Origin: Periplaneta americana
Taxonomy: Eukaryota > Arthropoda > Insecta > Blattodea > Blattidae
Length of the DNA: 64,000 bases
Direction: 5' to 3'
Assembly: GCF_040183065.1 (NCBI RefSeq)
Contig: NC_091125.1
Span: 128,212,621 to 128,276,620, forward strand
Shown here: positions 23,760 to 35,058 of the stretch, in pieces
How positions within the stretch are numbered: position 1 is the stretch's first letter
Layout: each line of letters starts with the position of its first letter
The notes under the pieces: generated by a model
The model's database searches: none
What the model saw: the letters and a program-made list of their open reading frames with translations, nothing else
What the model was told of the DNA's origin: nothing
Program-made: the position numbers and the translations under genes

Positions 23760-24075
23760 TATGGGTGGTATAAAAAATTTAACGAGAACAAGGAGAATGT
23801 AAGGATGGCAGGAAGCAAGAAGAAGGGGATACAAGGAGAACAAGGGGAAGGTAGAAAGAACGAGGGAAATGCAAAGAGAACAAAGTGAAGACAAGTAGAA
23901 TAATGGAAAGACAAGAAGAACAAAGGGAATACATGAGAACAAGGGGAAGAGAAAGAACTAGGGAAACAGAAAAAAAAGGGGAATACAAAGAGAATAAGGG
24001 AAAGATAAGAAGAACAAGGAGAGACAAGGAAAATACAAGGAGAACAAAGGAACACTAGAAGAAATAGGGGAATAA
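23760..24075 (+). repeat. Polypurine minisatellite (AAGGGGAATACAAGGAGAAC-like units)
   Basis: Degenerate ~20-bp purine-rich units (AAGAAGAACAAAGGGAATAC, ACAAGGAGAACAAGGGGAAG). The same family appears in opposite orientation at 55600-56010. Long minus-strand Leu/Phe/Pro/Ser-rich ORFs come from it. Confidence 0.85.
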
Positions 24076-24274
24076 GAGAAGAGGTTGCATTTTTACCATG
24101 ACGATCATTTCCCAAGTTACCCTGCCTCACCTGGTAGTGAGAAAGATGTAGTTGTACGTCAAAACGCACGTGACTAATTGAAAATGTAAGATATGAAAGG
24201 TTTAGATTCAGTAGTTCAATTATGCGATGTCTCCCCTAAGATGCACAGTAATGCAATCGTTGTTTCGGAAGAAT

Positions 24275-24475
24275 AACCACGTGGTCATTAGCGCGCTTCT
24301 CGGATGAGTGCAGGGATTTCGTAACGACGACTAGAGCGTCGCGGCCGTCTGCTTGAAAGTGAAAGATGTAAACAGACCTGCGTGCCCCTCGCCGGGCTCC
24401 AGTGAGTCCGACGAGGCGAGGAGAAAGTCGGACGCCAACCAGCCGGCTATGTGCACAGGGTGAAACAGTGACGGT
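24275..24475. promoter_or_regulatory. CpG-rich island, possible promoter
   Basis: About 200 bp dense in CpG (for example GAGCGTCGCGGCCGTC) inside AT-rich DNA in the large intron of the minus-strand gene. No coding frame with splice sites convinced me. It may be an unmethylated regulatory island or the GC-rich end of an unrecognised repeat. Confidence 0.2.
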
Positions 24476-24749
24476 GACAGTCAGGAATTAACCAATTATG
24501 AAATGTTGTTGTTATTGTTAATAATAATAATTTACACGCCATTGTAAGTCGGAGAAATAACAGCACCCGAGAATGAAACACCTTCTTAAGCGCTACAATT
24601 AGCAGTATCACGAAGCGTCTTGCATTTATGATTTGAACACTGCCTGGAATTCTTGTTCTCTCTTATTCAAGTCTGGCGGAGTAAGAATATAAATTTCGTT
24701 GGACACCAGCGAAATTTGGTGTATTGGTAGCCTATACGGTCTATAACAG

Positions 24750-26695
24750 GCCTGCACAAACAGTGCTCAACGAGCGCGCGCGCGCTCTTTCGGAGCGGGA
24801 GAGCGGTGTTTACTGCTCGCCGAAACGGGGAGGAAGATACGTCAGAATGACAGACTTGCTATAGGTAGAGGAGAGGGAAACGACCACTCAGCTATCTAGT
24901 GGAGTGCAGTGTGTAGGCCTATTCTCAGTAACTGTTTCACGTTGCTTACCTTTTGCTACAGTATAGTAGGGAGGAATCTAAAAGACGGAACATAACATTT
25001 AACATTTAACGATTTACAGCTCGAACTTATTGATCTTCAATGTGACCTAAGAGCTAAAGATCGTTTGAATAATACTACTAGCCTGGTTGAGTTTTACAAG
25101 ACTAAACATTAGCAATAATATACACGACTACACAGGCTGGCTGTGAAAATGATTGCTACGTTAGGCTCAACATTTATATTTGTGAGCAACTGTTTTCTGT
25201 TATCAACTTTAATAAAGGCAGCATCGAAATCTGTAACTGATGTTTCATTACGATCAGTAGGCTACTGTTCCTTTCAGCTGCCAACAGCATAAAACCTCGT
25301 TTTGATGTACTGATAAATAAAAATATAACAAAATGATATTGTACATTTAAGTAGCTATAGAATTTCTATTACTTCTGTAAAATAAATATTTCTTTATTAA
25401 TTAATAATAGTCCAAGATAGTTTTGCAAACACTGAACGGGAATTTATTTCATAAGTACTCGTAATAGTACTTTCTTTTGTGTACATTTTGTACGAGATCA
25501 CTCCTTCTTCCAGTCCACCCTCATAACAGAGCGCAGCTAATATCTGCAGAACAAAATAATGCATAGGTTATGTCACGGTCTTCTTGCTACAAAATATACG
25601 ACGACAAAATAGCTTTTAGATGGCAATAGAATGAATCTAGTGGGCTGTGATCTGAAACGTGAACGCCAAAGTTGATCCCGATCTCGGGCTCCGGCAAGCT
25701 TTTCGTTAATTGTGACTGCTCACATTAAAAGTACACATTTTAACAATTTTACCATTTTCGTTTTCGTTCCGATTCTCGTTTCCGGTTTATTGTGAACCAG
25801 CCTTTCTACAGTGCAGCATTTTATCTTTCCACACTAGCGGACGTAGAGGGGAAGCGGCAGTGCACAGCGCAATTGCCCACACGCGGCCCGCTGAGCGATC
25901 GGTTATGAACCTATTACACGCGAGATAAACTGTAGAAAGGACAATTTTTTTTAAATGTGAATTGTGAAAGTGTTAAAAATGTTACCTTTCCAAAAGGGAT
26001 ATTGAAATTGTCTGCATTTGCTGCAAGGCAGGTGTTGTAGCGTCTAAACAAATTTTTATTCACACGTTGCAGCTCTGCTTCCGAAGTGTTGGCTAATTCT
26101 TCTCGTTGTTAGTAATTTTGTGCTAATGGACGCCTGATCCCCGCTTGCTGTGCTAACTTCGTGAAAGATTTTCGCGATGACTTTTCTAATCCAGCACCGA
26201 TATCATCCAGCTTTTCCTCTGTTAAAACATGACGTCTTCGTCTTCTTTTCTTGTCCAATACTTATCCCCGTAATTTTGAGTGGATCTAGTGCATAGTACT
26301 ATACTGTATTGTATTTAACAGTAAGGTAAGAATTTCATATTTAAAAATTGCATTATTTTTCTGTATAATTTATGTTTTATCCTAACAAATCAAGTCTTCA
26401 TCATAATTAAATATTATGATCACTTCTTAAATTAATGTTATTCAATCGCAGAAGTGGTTCTCTATATACAGTATACCTTCCAAATAATAAATGTCTTCCT
26501 GTTTTTTTGTTAATTCTCGATATAGTTTAACAATACATTCCTCTACAACAGTCATGTCAATTGATGCCCATAGGAGCAAGCGCGCGCTTTAGAGCTCAGG
26601 AGAGCCTGAGCGCTTTACAGCGGAAAGGAAAGAGACAGACGAAAGAGGTAGTAACTGCCGCTTGATCGAGCTATATTCGGGGGTGGCCAGCACTG
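24750..26695. mobile_element. Composite hAT-like or unresolved transposon region
   Basis: The left border CAGGCCTGCACAAACAGTGC with a GCGCGCGC block and the right border, whose complement reads CAGTGCTGGCCACCCCC, look like hAT termini. They do not match well and no 8-bp TSD is visible. A third terminus-like stretch lies near 25858-25900. The region contains the remnant 25984-26258. Two or more overlapping elements are likely. Confidence 0.25.
25984..26258 (-). pseudogene. Mariner-like (DUF4817-type) transposase remnant
   Basis: Minus-strand translation gives VLTEEKLDDIGAGLEKSS and RKSFTKLAQQAGIR, matching the helix-turn-helix part of this insect transposase family. After a stop it gives ELQRVNKNLFRRYNTC, matching the C-terminal end of the same family. 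The catalytic DDE core is absent, so this is an internal-deletion remnant. Confidence 0.6.
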
Positions 26696-28010
26696 ATTCA
26701 ATGGATAAAGGGAAGAGAACTTATTAAAACTGTATCCATATTAATTTCTAGATTTGTCTGAGAAGTATAAGTGCATTATAAGAATTTAAGTTTTAATTTT
26801 AATGCTCATTTTTCACAAGTTTGATTTTTTTATTCAAAAGAAATATTTTCTCAACTTTTTTAATATAAAAGTGAAATTTTCAGATATAGGCCTATTTATT
26901 TAGTAGCCTTACAGAATGTTTTCGTAAATCTAATATACCGTAAATACGAATTACTGAATATATGTATTGAACATTTTGAAGATATTCGCATGGAAATTGT
27001 TTGTAAGGAAGTGAATTAACAAAGCAACTACTGTTACATTATAAGCAAAAGATACGTGCCTATGTGCTGTAAAAATGTCAGCTCTATAGCTTCAGCACAT
27101 TTCGAGAAAATAATTTAATATTCTGATGATAGGAAGTTGCTCATCAATATCACCTTAAAAGCATAATGCGATAAGAGTTTAGTTATGGAATATTAGTTAC
27201 ACATAAAACATATACAGAACCTAGGTAACTTTGCTTTGTACTGTAATATTGTTTTGATTAGTTTATTGATTACTTTTATAAGGCTAAAGGTACCATCAAT
27301 ATCAATTCCAACTTATCATGTCATACTCAATCTCTTTTTTTGGGATATCACTTTCTTTATGAATGATGTGTTTCATCCATTTAGTACAGTACAGTTGTAC
27401 TACTATGGAATGTATGTGAATATTCCTTCTTAACTCTTTATTATGTTATTAACATTTAAAACACAACTGCAATATTAAGAAATTGGTATTAGTACTTTTG
27501 TTTTACAAACAATATAGATAATATCAAACAGAAAGAAGGCATATAAAAATAACGACATAAAATTTCACGTTCCACCTGAAGTTTGCGCACCATTGTTTTC
27601 TTAATCCAAAAGGCTGCTTATTCATAACTTATACACAACCCTTCCTCTTTCCATATTTAGCGCTTGCTGCCCGCACACGACGTCAAGGTCAGAAAAATGC
27701 GCTTGCTTTGACATTACTGCTCTACAACAATATTTTGCTCTGGTCCATGCAGTATCGTTGTATCTAGATTTCACTGTGTATTTATTTCATTTGCGTCATT
27801 ATCTCATGAATTTACCCGTGGGCACTGAATATAAATAAAATAGATCGAGTTATTCATTAGAAAAATCTGTACATAAATAGATGGCATGGCGGAAATAATT
27901 TCCTCGATATCAGCGACGCTGAAATGTGTATTTCTGTGAAAATTGAAAATCTCTTCGTATAACAGGAAATTAAGAGAATAGCCAGAAAAGAGGAGAGACA
28001 CGGGTTAACA
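26696..28010. other. Intron with no assigned feature
   Basis: AT-rich, no bounded repeat or coding stretch seen. The 65-codon frames at 27236 and 27804 look random. Confidence 0.4.
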
Positions 28011-28192
28011 CAGTGGTCATCAGCACTCGCTCAAATTGGTAAAGTGCAACGAGAGCAACGTAATATGCTCCGTCGTGCAGAAGGGAGAGATAGAAAGCAT
28101 ACCCGCCAGCAGCCACGGATGCACGCCAGTGTAATGTCTTATGCGCGGGTAAGAGACGCTAGCCCGAGGGTGCTCTGTGCTGATGACCGCTG
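28011..28192. mobile_element. hAT-type MITE with 8-bp TSD
   Basis: TIRs CAGTGGTCATCAGCAC and, at the right end in complement, CAGCGGTCATCAGCAC. Perfect 8-bp TSD GGTTAACA at 28003-28010 and 28193-28200. Length 182 bp, non-coding. The CAGNG terminus with 8-bp TSD is the hAT signature. Confidence 0.9.
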
Positions 28193-29039
28193 GGTTAACA
28201 GATAAGACCGCTAGCAGGGCAAACAAAACTTGATTATGGGATAAATCATATTATGCAAAAGAATTTAAAATTAGCGACCATAGAAGACATATAATCTTAC
28301 TAAAACAAATTGCCACAATGCTTATGATGAATACACAATGATTTATGTACAATTCCAAAATTGTCATTTACTAGCAATTCAGAGGTATAACAGACTCAGA
28401 TGTAAAAGTCTTCTAAACTTTGGCAACACTGTTATTACGTAACGGTACCATTTAGTAAACGATCTTCCACTGCATGTGCTTCCTTCAAGAACATTCGCTT
28501 TCTCGTACTACTGTAAAAATCTTGCTTGTTTTATCAGCCTGAAGTATGGATCACCTTGATCCTCGATGGAACAGGTCGTAAGAACTAATCCGTTGCTTGC
28601 TTCCGATGAGAATGATGTTCCCAATTATCTCCTGACTATTGTAGGAATTTATCTTGTCTGAAAGTACTGTTGTTATCATAAATATCTGCACGATACCAAT
28701 GAAATATATGGTTTGATAAGATTAGGCCTATACTTACTATCTGTCCTCTAACAAGATACGTATGTAGGCCTAGGCATTTACATATTTAGATTTGTGAATG
28801 AATTTTGGCAATTGTGCTACATTTTTTTGTATCATAAAATGTCATTCTCTGTGAAGGATTTACAATTCTGCAGTCTATAAGCACGAACAAATTTTTCGCC
28901 CTCTTTCCTCCATTAACTTTCACCCCTCCACTTTTTTCTTCGATAAATGATGAAATAAAATGCAAGTCTTGTGAATTCTAGTTTATTTTAAGGAAAACAT
29001 TGGAACTTAATATCAGTTTGTAAATATCTTTCTCCTTAC

Positions 29040-29168
29040 CTTACACTGAGCGAATTCAATGATTTCTGACAAGTCCAGTTTCTCCAAAACGTTGCGCGTT
29101 GCCACCCATAAAATATGGTGCTCTTTGTTGTAGCCTACTTGGTCTATTGGTAAATCTGTCTCTGCCAT
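29040..29168 (-). CDS. Possible N-terminal coding exon of the Costars-domain gene
   Basis: A minus-strand stretch of 43 codons from ATG (29168-29166) to a good donor (TGTAAG|GTAAGG), ending in phase 0, which matches the phase-0 acceptor at 16429. It encodes MAETDLPIDQVGYNKEHHIL, then WVATRNVLEK and LDLSEIIEFAQCK, an amphipathic sequence that reads like protein. The codon before ATG is TAG in frame, so this is either a translation start (5' UTR upstream) or an exon whose acceptor is that TAG. Other frames across the region are also open and no domain is recognised. It could be chance. Confidence 0.33.
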
Positions 29169-29333
29169 CTACTGCCATATCTAAGAATAATATCGTTGAA
29201 AATATTTGCGATTGTTCGCCAAATATTTCCACAAAACTTCCATACAATATTTTGGCGCAAATTTCCATAAACCTGCCATTTAACAATTAGGCCTAGTGGC
29301 CTACTGATAAATCCTACAACGATAAATTTTTCT

Positions 29334-29620
29334 CTGATTGAGGTTCTGGCTGATAGCTATGTAGGCCTATATCTATTATCAGGCAGTAAATTTCACTTGA
29401 CGATATGTGTCAGAGGAAGAACAATATTGTTTGTATGTATCTGAAGTCTGATTAATATGTAGCTAGTCGGTGATGTATGCAATGAAGGAGGAAAGGAACT
29501 GGCTACCCCTATCCCATTATCTCCGGGGCCTAGTTGCCTCATAAGTGGTGTCTTCTTGGTATCAATTGAGGGGTTCAGACCTATCTTCGGACAGTTCACT
29601 AAACAACAACAAAAACGACC
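29334..29620 (+). repeat. Repeat family G plus upstream block, plus orientation
   Basis: 29334-29445 (CTGATTGAGGTTCTGGCTGA to TCTGAAGTCTG) recurs in reverse at 32275-32389. 29446-29620 is family G (GCGATGTATGCAATG-like start, TATCTTCGGACAGTTCAC). An (ATT)n tract follows at 29684-29747. The element class is not identified. Confidence 0.65.
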
Positions 29621-29683
29621 ATAATATACTGTACGTATAATCGTATCTGCAAGATGTTGAAGTATATGTGCCAGGTTAAATAA

Positions 29684-29684
29684 A

Positions 29685-29746
<62 letters not shown>

Positions 29747-29870
29747 GCATCGACTTTTTAAACTGGACTCATTTTTCATCTAAATCTTTAATTGTTGCAT
29801 GCATACATACATACATACATACATACATACATACATACATACATACATACATACATACATACATACATGC
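29684..29870. repeat. (ATT)n and (CATA)n microsatellites
   Basis: (ATT)n at 29684-29747 follows repeat family G. (CATA)n at 29795-29870 has about 18 units. The Asn-rich and Met-Tyr-Val-Cys-rich ORFs over them are artefacts. Confidence 0.95.
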
Positions 29871-30118
29871 ATATTGTACATATATACATATATATTGCGA
29901 AAATAGAGTGACAGTTTCTGTTTTAGTAAGTGATTTGAATAGCCTTATACTGTACGTAATATGATACAAGGTAGCCTCATAGGAACGTAACTTAAGTCTT
30001 GTTACGTCAATGTGATAGCTATGCTTTGGCATCTGGAGCACTGCATGCGATGCAGCGAATATCCCGTAATACAGAGCAGACGGATAGGCGACGTGGCGCC
30101 AATTAACTAACTCACCGC

Positions 30119-30330
30119 GGTTCTTGCTGCAGGCTGAAGAAGCTCCGTCCGTTCGTTCACGCCGACATATCGCATCAGCTTCAGACGCGACGAGTGGTGT
30201 AGTGAGTGTTTGGCTTGGCTGCCCTTCCAGCGAATGACTGCTGCTCTCATCAGACACACTTAAGAGCTCCTTCTTTGTTTATCTCCCATAGTGCACCGCG
30301 AGTGGGGAAGATGCAACAATGACGTGACAT
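30119..30330 (-). promoter_or_regulatory. CpG-rich island with splice donor; candidate alternative promoter/first exon
   Basis: Unlike the AT-rich flanks, this stretch contains many CpGs. On the minus strand it ends in a strong donor (ACCGCG|GTGAGT, at about 30119). A short ATG frame (MRAAVIRWKGSQAK..., about 45 codons) precedes that donor, with TAA three codons upstream. It sits between candidate exons 35059-35232 and 29040-29168, so it could be a 5' exon of a shorter Costars transcript. No TATA box or initiator was convincing. Confidence 0.25.
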
Positions 30331-30490
30331 TCTCAATTGATGAGACGACTTCAATTTCCTTGCTTTCTAATTTTACGATAGTATGGAGAAAGATTTCGCG
30401 TCTCAACAGCGATGAAATCAAGTAGTGACCCGGGGGTAAATTTCACTCCAACACCTATGTGTCAAGATACTTACAATGAACTATAAAACA

Positions 30491-30527
<37 letters not shown>

Positions 30528-30690
30528 GTTACTGTTTGGTCAACTGTTCGAAGACAGGTTTGAACCTCATAAGTGACACTAATAAGGAATCACTCATGAG
30601 ACAACTAAATCAGGCGATAATGGGGTAGGGCGGCCAGTTCCTTTCCCCCTACATTGCATACATCGCTGACTAGTAATATATTACCAGAGG
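30528..30690 (-). repeat. Repeat family G, minus orientation, with (AAT)n tail
   Basis: In plus sense: GTCAACTGTTCGAAGACAGG, CTCATAAGTGACACTAATAA and GGCGATAATGGGGTAGGGCG. In minus orientation it ends at the (AAT)n tract 30490-30528, matching the copy at 29446-29747. Confidence 0.65.
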
Positions 30691-31690
30691 TAGGAAGTTG
30701 GTACCAAAACTGTTAAGTTGTATGAGCTTGGACTATATCTCTACCCAATGGAAAATAATATCACATCTCTCAATGTCAGTGTAGAACCGGGTGGTAACCA
30801 AACATGTGCTCCAATCGTCCACAATCTTAGAAAAAGGAAATAATAAATGAATAATATAAAAGAAAAGAACAGTAATTTGTAATTATAAACTTCGTAACAC
30901 CCAATCTAAAATAATATACCCATAAATATAAAAATAAGATACAAAGTAGACTATACAATTATGATTGTACCCTCATTATAACAAATAACAAAGAAAATTT
31001 TCAATTTATCAAAAGAAATACTCCTTTTATGTTCAGAGAGAAAAAAAAAACAATATATTTTGCACTCTGAAAATATTCGTTCTACGTCACAAGACGTTAC
31101 TGGAGCCAATCTGAAATATGATACAGTATATCTTACAATCATCAGGTGAACAACTAATTTGTGAATCTAATAATGTATCTCGTATGTGGTACATAATATT
31201 AAACCCATAATTGTTTTCAAGAAAAATTTTCATTTCTTTTGTAATAACAGCTAGGAAGTTCGTATCGTAATTCTGATGTTGAACTTGGACTGTAACGCAA
31301 CCGAATGCATAGCAGCACGAGACGTCAACATTTAACGAAGAATAATCAGGGAAAAAATAATCGTGTTACACACTCCTGTTTGCATAATTATTTAATAACA
31401 GATGAATTTATTGTTTTGGAATCATGCATAATATTAACATTACATAAATAATACAATAAGAGAATAGCTCACTTTGTTCAGCACCTAAAATATGTTAATA
31501 TAAATTAACAATGTTCTTCAAACTATTCACGAATCTACACAGCTCCATAGAATGATATTATGCGTTGTTTATTTGAACATACTGTGTATCGTCTGTAGCG
31601 AGCGGCAGCAGGGCGATGCGCGGATGACATCTATACTCCTGGCTATACTCAACTGAAATCTACTGCTTTGGTACGAGCTTACTACCTATG
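30691..31690. other. Intron/unassigned AT-rich DNA
   Basis: Nothing supported; a poly-A run at about 31041. Confidence 0.4.
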
Positions 31691-31692
31691 TA

Positions 31693-32261
31693 CTGGGTGT
31701 TCAGTTCAAAGTGTGTCATGGCTCGCTGTATGCCGTCATGTGGCTAGCCGATGAGCCTAGAGAATTCAATCTTCCTACACTTCCGCAGAGGTGTATAACC
31801 TATGAGGCAGAGAAGTTGCCTAGCAAGTACGTACCGATACGTACGGTAACGCCGGTAGTGGCAGGATTGTGAACGGTTTGGAAATACGTACTGTCGGGAT
31901 ATGGGGAGAGGGTTAAGACGATTACTTACGTATTTGTTGACATTAAGTTCGACGGTCAACATGGACACGGAGCATTCGATTTGTGTTGTGGAATGTTACC
32001 GTACGCAACCGATGATAACAAATACCCTGCGTACGATTTGCCGACGCAAAACACAGTTCGAAAGAGGTTATGGTAGCACACAGACCGTACAGACCGCCAT
32101 CTGTTGCTACGACGTTCAAGTTATACCGTACACGTTCTCAAGTTCAGATTGAAGAACGCCTTAAATAATAGGCAACTTCTCTAACATATAAGCTGAAACT
32201 CGCTTCAAATCGGTGACCCAACAACAGTGACGTCATGACACACTTTGAAATGAACACCCAG
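31693..32261. mobile_element. TA-flanked transposon derivative
   Basis: TIRs CTGGGTGTTCAGTTCAAAGT and (complement of right end) CTGGGTGTTCATTTCAAAGT, continuing GTGTCATG. TA duplicated at 31691-31692 and 32262-32263. The 83-codon plus frame at 31901 may hold a worn transposase start (HSICVVECYRTQP), but I could not confirm it. Confidence 0.82.
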
Positions 32262-32274
32262 TATATTAAACTAC

Positions 32275-32389
32275 TCAGACTTCAGATGCATACAAACAAT
32301 TGCTCTTCCTCTGACACACATCGTCAAATGAGATGTACTGCCTGATAATAATAGATGTACTATACATATCAGCCAGAACCTCAATCAGA
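32275..32389 (-). repeat. Reverse copy of the 29334-29445 repeat block
   Basis: ACTCAGACTTCAGATGCATA, GCTCTTCCTCTGACACACAT, AGTACTGCCTGATAATA-like and AGCCAGAACCTCAATCAGA mirror 29334-29445. (ATT)n follows at 32391-32434 and again at 32502-32543, with a duplicated TTGGCCTCTGG between. Confidence 0.65.
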
Positions 32390-32390
<1 letters not shown>

Positions 32391-32435
<45 letters not shown>

Positions 32436-32504
32436 GGCCTCTGGCTGTTTATTGGCCTCTGGTTGTTGTTCAGCACACAAATATTAATAATAAATAATAA
32501 ATAA

Positions 32505-32543
<39 letters not shown>
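32391..32543. repeat. Two (ATT)n tracts separated by a duplicated spacer
   Basis: ATT tracts at 32391-32434 and 32502-32543; between them TTGGCCTCTGGCTG/TTGGCCTCTGGTTG occurs twice. Confidence 0.93.
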
Positions 32544-32544
<1 letters not shown>

Positions 32545-32796
32545 GAGTATTGAAGTTATTCATATCTTATTTCATTCCGTTCATTAGAGAAATTATATTT
32601 GTAATATTTTCCCTAACTCCATCACCCTAATAAATTCCTGTAAAGATCTTACACGCGGTCATAGGGATTTCTGAAACCCTACGTCAGTGTTTTTAATGTT
32701 AGAATAGGCCTTTACCAGAACGAATATTATTGATATCAAGAAATTGTCTACCGCGGAGGGGTTAGTTTTGAACTTGGAACATTTAAGGCTTAAACC

Positions 32797-32976
32797 ACAG
32801 TCTTGTATATGCAGTCACGAAGCTCAATACATAGTAAAAATGCATCCATAGATAGTTGCTAACCACTAGGATCGCTAATATCGCCTCATTGCAGACAATG
32901 CGAAATAGTACCGGCACAGTCTATTGTTCCTAGCACCCTCACAACTCAAGCTTCGTGACTGTATATACTAGACTGT
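32797..32976. mobile_element. 180-bp MITE with 9-bp TSD
   Basis: TIRs ACAGTCTTGTATATGCAGTC and (complement of right end) ACAGTCTAGTATATACAGTC, both continuing ACGAAGCT. Perfect 9-bp TSD GCTTAAACC at 32788-32796 and 32977-32985. A 9-bp TSD fits MULE- or Merlin-like transposition. No coding capacity. Confidence 0.9.
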
Positions 32977-33127
32977 GCTTAAACCATAACGTAGATGAGA
33001 ATTGTCTGTCTGAACATACCGAAAACTGTGACATTTCTAACCATGCAGTTTTCTGATATTCGTCAATATACAATAATATTGATTTCTAACTTGGGCCACT
33101 GTCAGACTGTCAGAAGCATCGAATGAA

Positions 33128-33131
<4 letters not shown>

Positions 33132-33175
<44 letters not shown>
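33132..33175. repeat. (GA)n microsatellite
   Basis: About 22 GA units. Confidence 0.97.
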
Positions 33176-33178
<3 letters not shown>

Positions 33179-33554
33179 GGAAATTAATCTAAGAAGTACA
33201 GGAGTGGGCGTCCTCGCAAGAATTCTTGGGACTTGACATTTATGTGAGCTTCTTGTACTGTACACTATCAAATTTTCGTCATATTCATTACTTCACAAGA
33301 CTTTTCAAGAGTGGCCAATACTTTACAAGTTTCACTTACAATAATTTAAAAGTAAACATCTTGTCCTGGCCGAGAGAAGTTATCTACGAGTTAATTCAAT
33401 TATATGAATTAAACCTATGCGTGTACGCCGTGGATTTTGTGGAATACCACAATAAAATGAAAGAAAATAATGTGTAAACCTATGAGGAAATTGAAATGTT
33501 GACACCTCGAGTTAAATACTTTTGATTTAACAGTGGCGTGAGAACTATAATAAA

Positions 33555-34529
33555 TCTATACTAATAATAAATCTGTAGCCAAAATTTTTCTGGTAATTTT
33601 CGATTTTCCAAAAATAATTGGTGTTAACATGTATAATTAACCATCCTGAAACCGAAAATCGCTTTTTTGAAATTTTTGTTTGTATGTCTGTCTGTCTGGA
33701 TGTTTGTTACCTTTTCACGCGATAATGGCTGAACCGATTTATATGAAAATTGGAATATAAATTACGTTCGTTGCAAATTAGATTTTAGGCTATATGGCAT
33801 TCATAATATTTAATTTAAAAGGGGGGTTATAAGGGGGCCTGAATTAAATAAATCGAAATGTCTTGCTTATTGATTTTCATGAAAAATGTTACATAACAAA
33901 GTTTCTTTAAAAATAATTTCTGATAAGTTTTATTCTATACAAATTTTGATAGGACTGATATTTAATGAGATAAATGAGTGTTAAAATTACAATAACAACG
34001 CCATCTAAGGCGCTGTACTGAAATAAAAACAAATGACTTCGTCTATAAGGGCCTTGGACAACAACAATCGAAAGCTATTAAACATAGCCTAAGAGAATGT
34101 TTCTATGTTTGTATGAAGTAATATCGGAAGGTAATTAATTGTTTAATTATTATTTCACCATTGGAAAGTGTAGTTTCTCTAGATGGACATAATTCTACAA
34201 TGTTATTACAGTAACTTCTGAAACATATAGCAAGTAATATAAAGTATATACATTAAAACTAAATGATATGTCAATCTTCATTAAACTATGGTTGCATGTA
34301 ATAACAATTACGAAACATGTTAAAGGAATTATCATTGCACCAAATGATTGCTCTCTGGACCAAAATGACCGCATTTTAATTATTTGAATACAATTTAAAT
34401 TAAGTAACATATTAAACGATTTATCCTTCTATCAAACACGAATGTTCCCTGGATCAAATTTCCTATTTTAATTATGTAATTATATTTATTTCTAACAGGT
34501 GCAGCGGAGCGCACGGTTACGGCTAGTAA
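33555..34529 (+). mobile_element. Helitron-like (Helentron-type) non-autonomous element
   Basis: Begins CTATACTAATAATAAATCTG and contains TTTGTTTGTATGTCTGTCTG with ATAATGGCTGAACCGATTTA. It ends GCAGCGGAGCGCACGG then TTACGGCTAGT. A start of this kind, an early 'open a microsatellite then GGCTGAACCGATT' block, and a GC-rich hairpin close to CTAGT are typical of insect Helitron-like elements. No TIR or TSD is visible, as expected. Family placement is from memory of such ends. Confidence 0.55.
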
Positions 34530-34802
34530 ATAATAAGTAAATAAATAAGTTAATTAATAAACAAGTAAATAAGTTAATTAATAAAAAACAAATAAATACA
34601 TACATAAGTAAATAAATAAACGAATAAATTGATAAAGAAATAAATAAATGGATATGTCAACAAATAAATAAATAAATAAATAAATGGATAAGACAAGACA
34701 AGATAAATGAATAAATGGATGTCAATAAATAAATGGATATGTCAATAAGTAAGTAAATAAATAAATATGTCAATAAATAAATAAATAAATAAATAAATAA
34801 AA
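34527..34802. repeat. (AAAT)n-related compound microsatellite
   Basis: AATAAATAAGT, AAATAAAT and ATGGATATGTCAATAAAT variants follow the Helitron-like end directly. Confidence 0.9.
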
Positions 34803-35058
34803 GCATAAGTAAATGAACGAAATAATTATGTATTACATTACGAATAAGTACATAACCGGTGGTACTGTTGGTAATGCACTATACACAGCCAATAAGTACA
34901 TAAATTAGAGTAGTAATGTTATTCTAGGTATGTGATTTACGCTCAGTTAACAATGGCGCAGTAAAGGAACAGAAACATGCATCGAGAAGTCTTTCGCTGC
35001 TACGAAATAAATCGGACACTAAATAATGTTGTGACAGTTTACTGTGTGTCATACTCAC

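Noticed and set aside
23736-24169. Hydrophobic minus-strand ORFs up to 136 codons
   Set aside because: They translate the complement of a polypurine minisatellite; no membrane-protein family resemblance.
29769-30257. 162-codon minus-strand ORF as a gene
   Set aside because: It has no ATG start (opens at GTG), passes a good splice donor and ends in a (CATA)n microsatellite. Only the CpG-rich 5' part may be transcribed.
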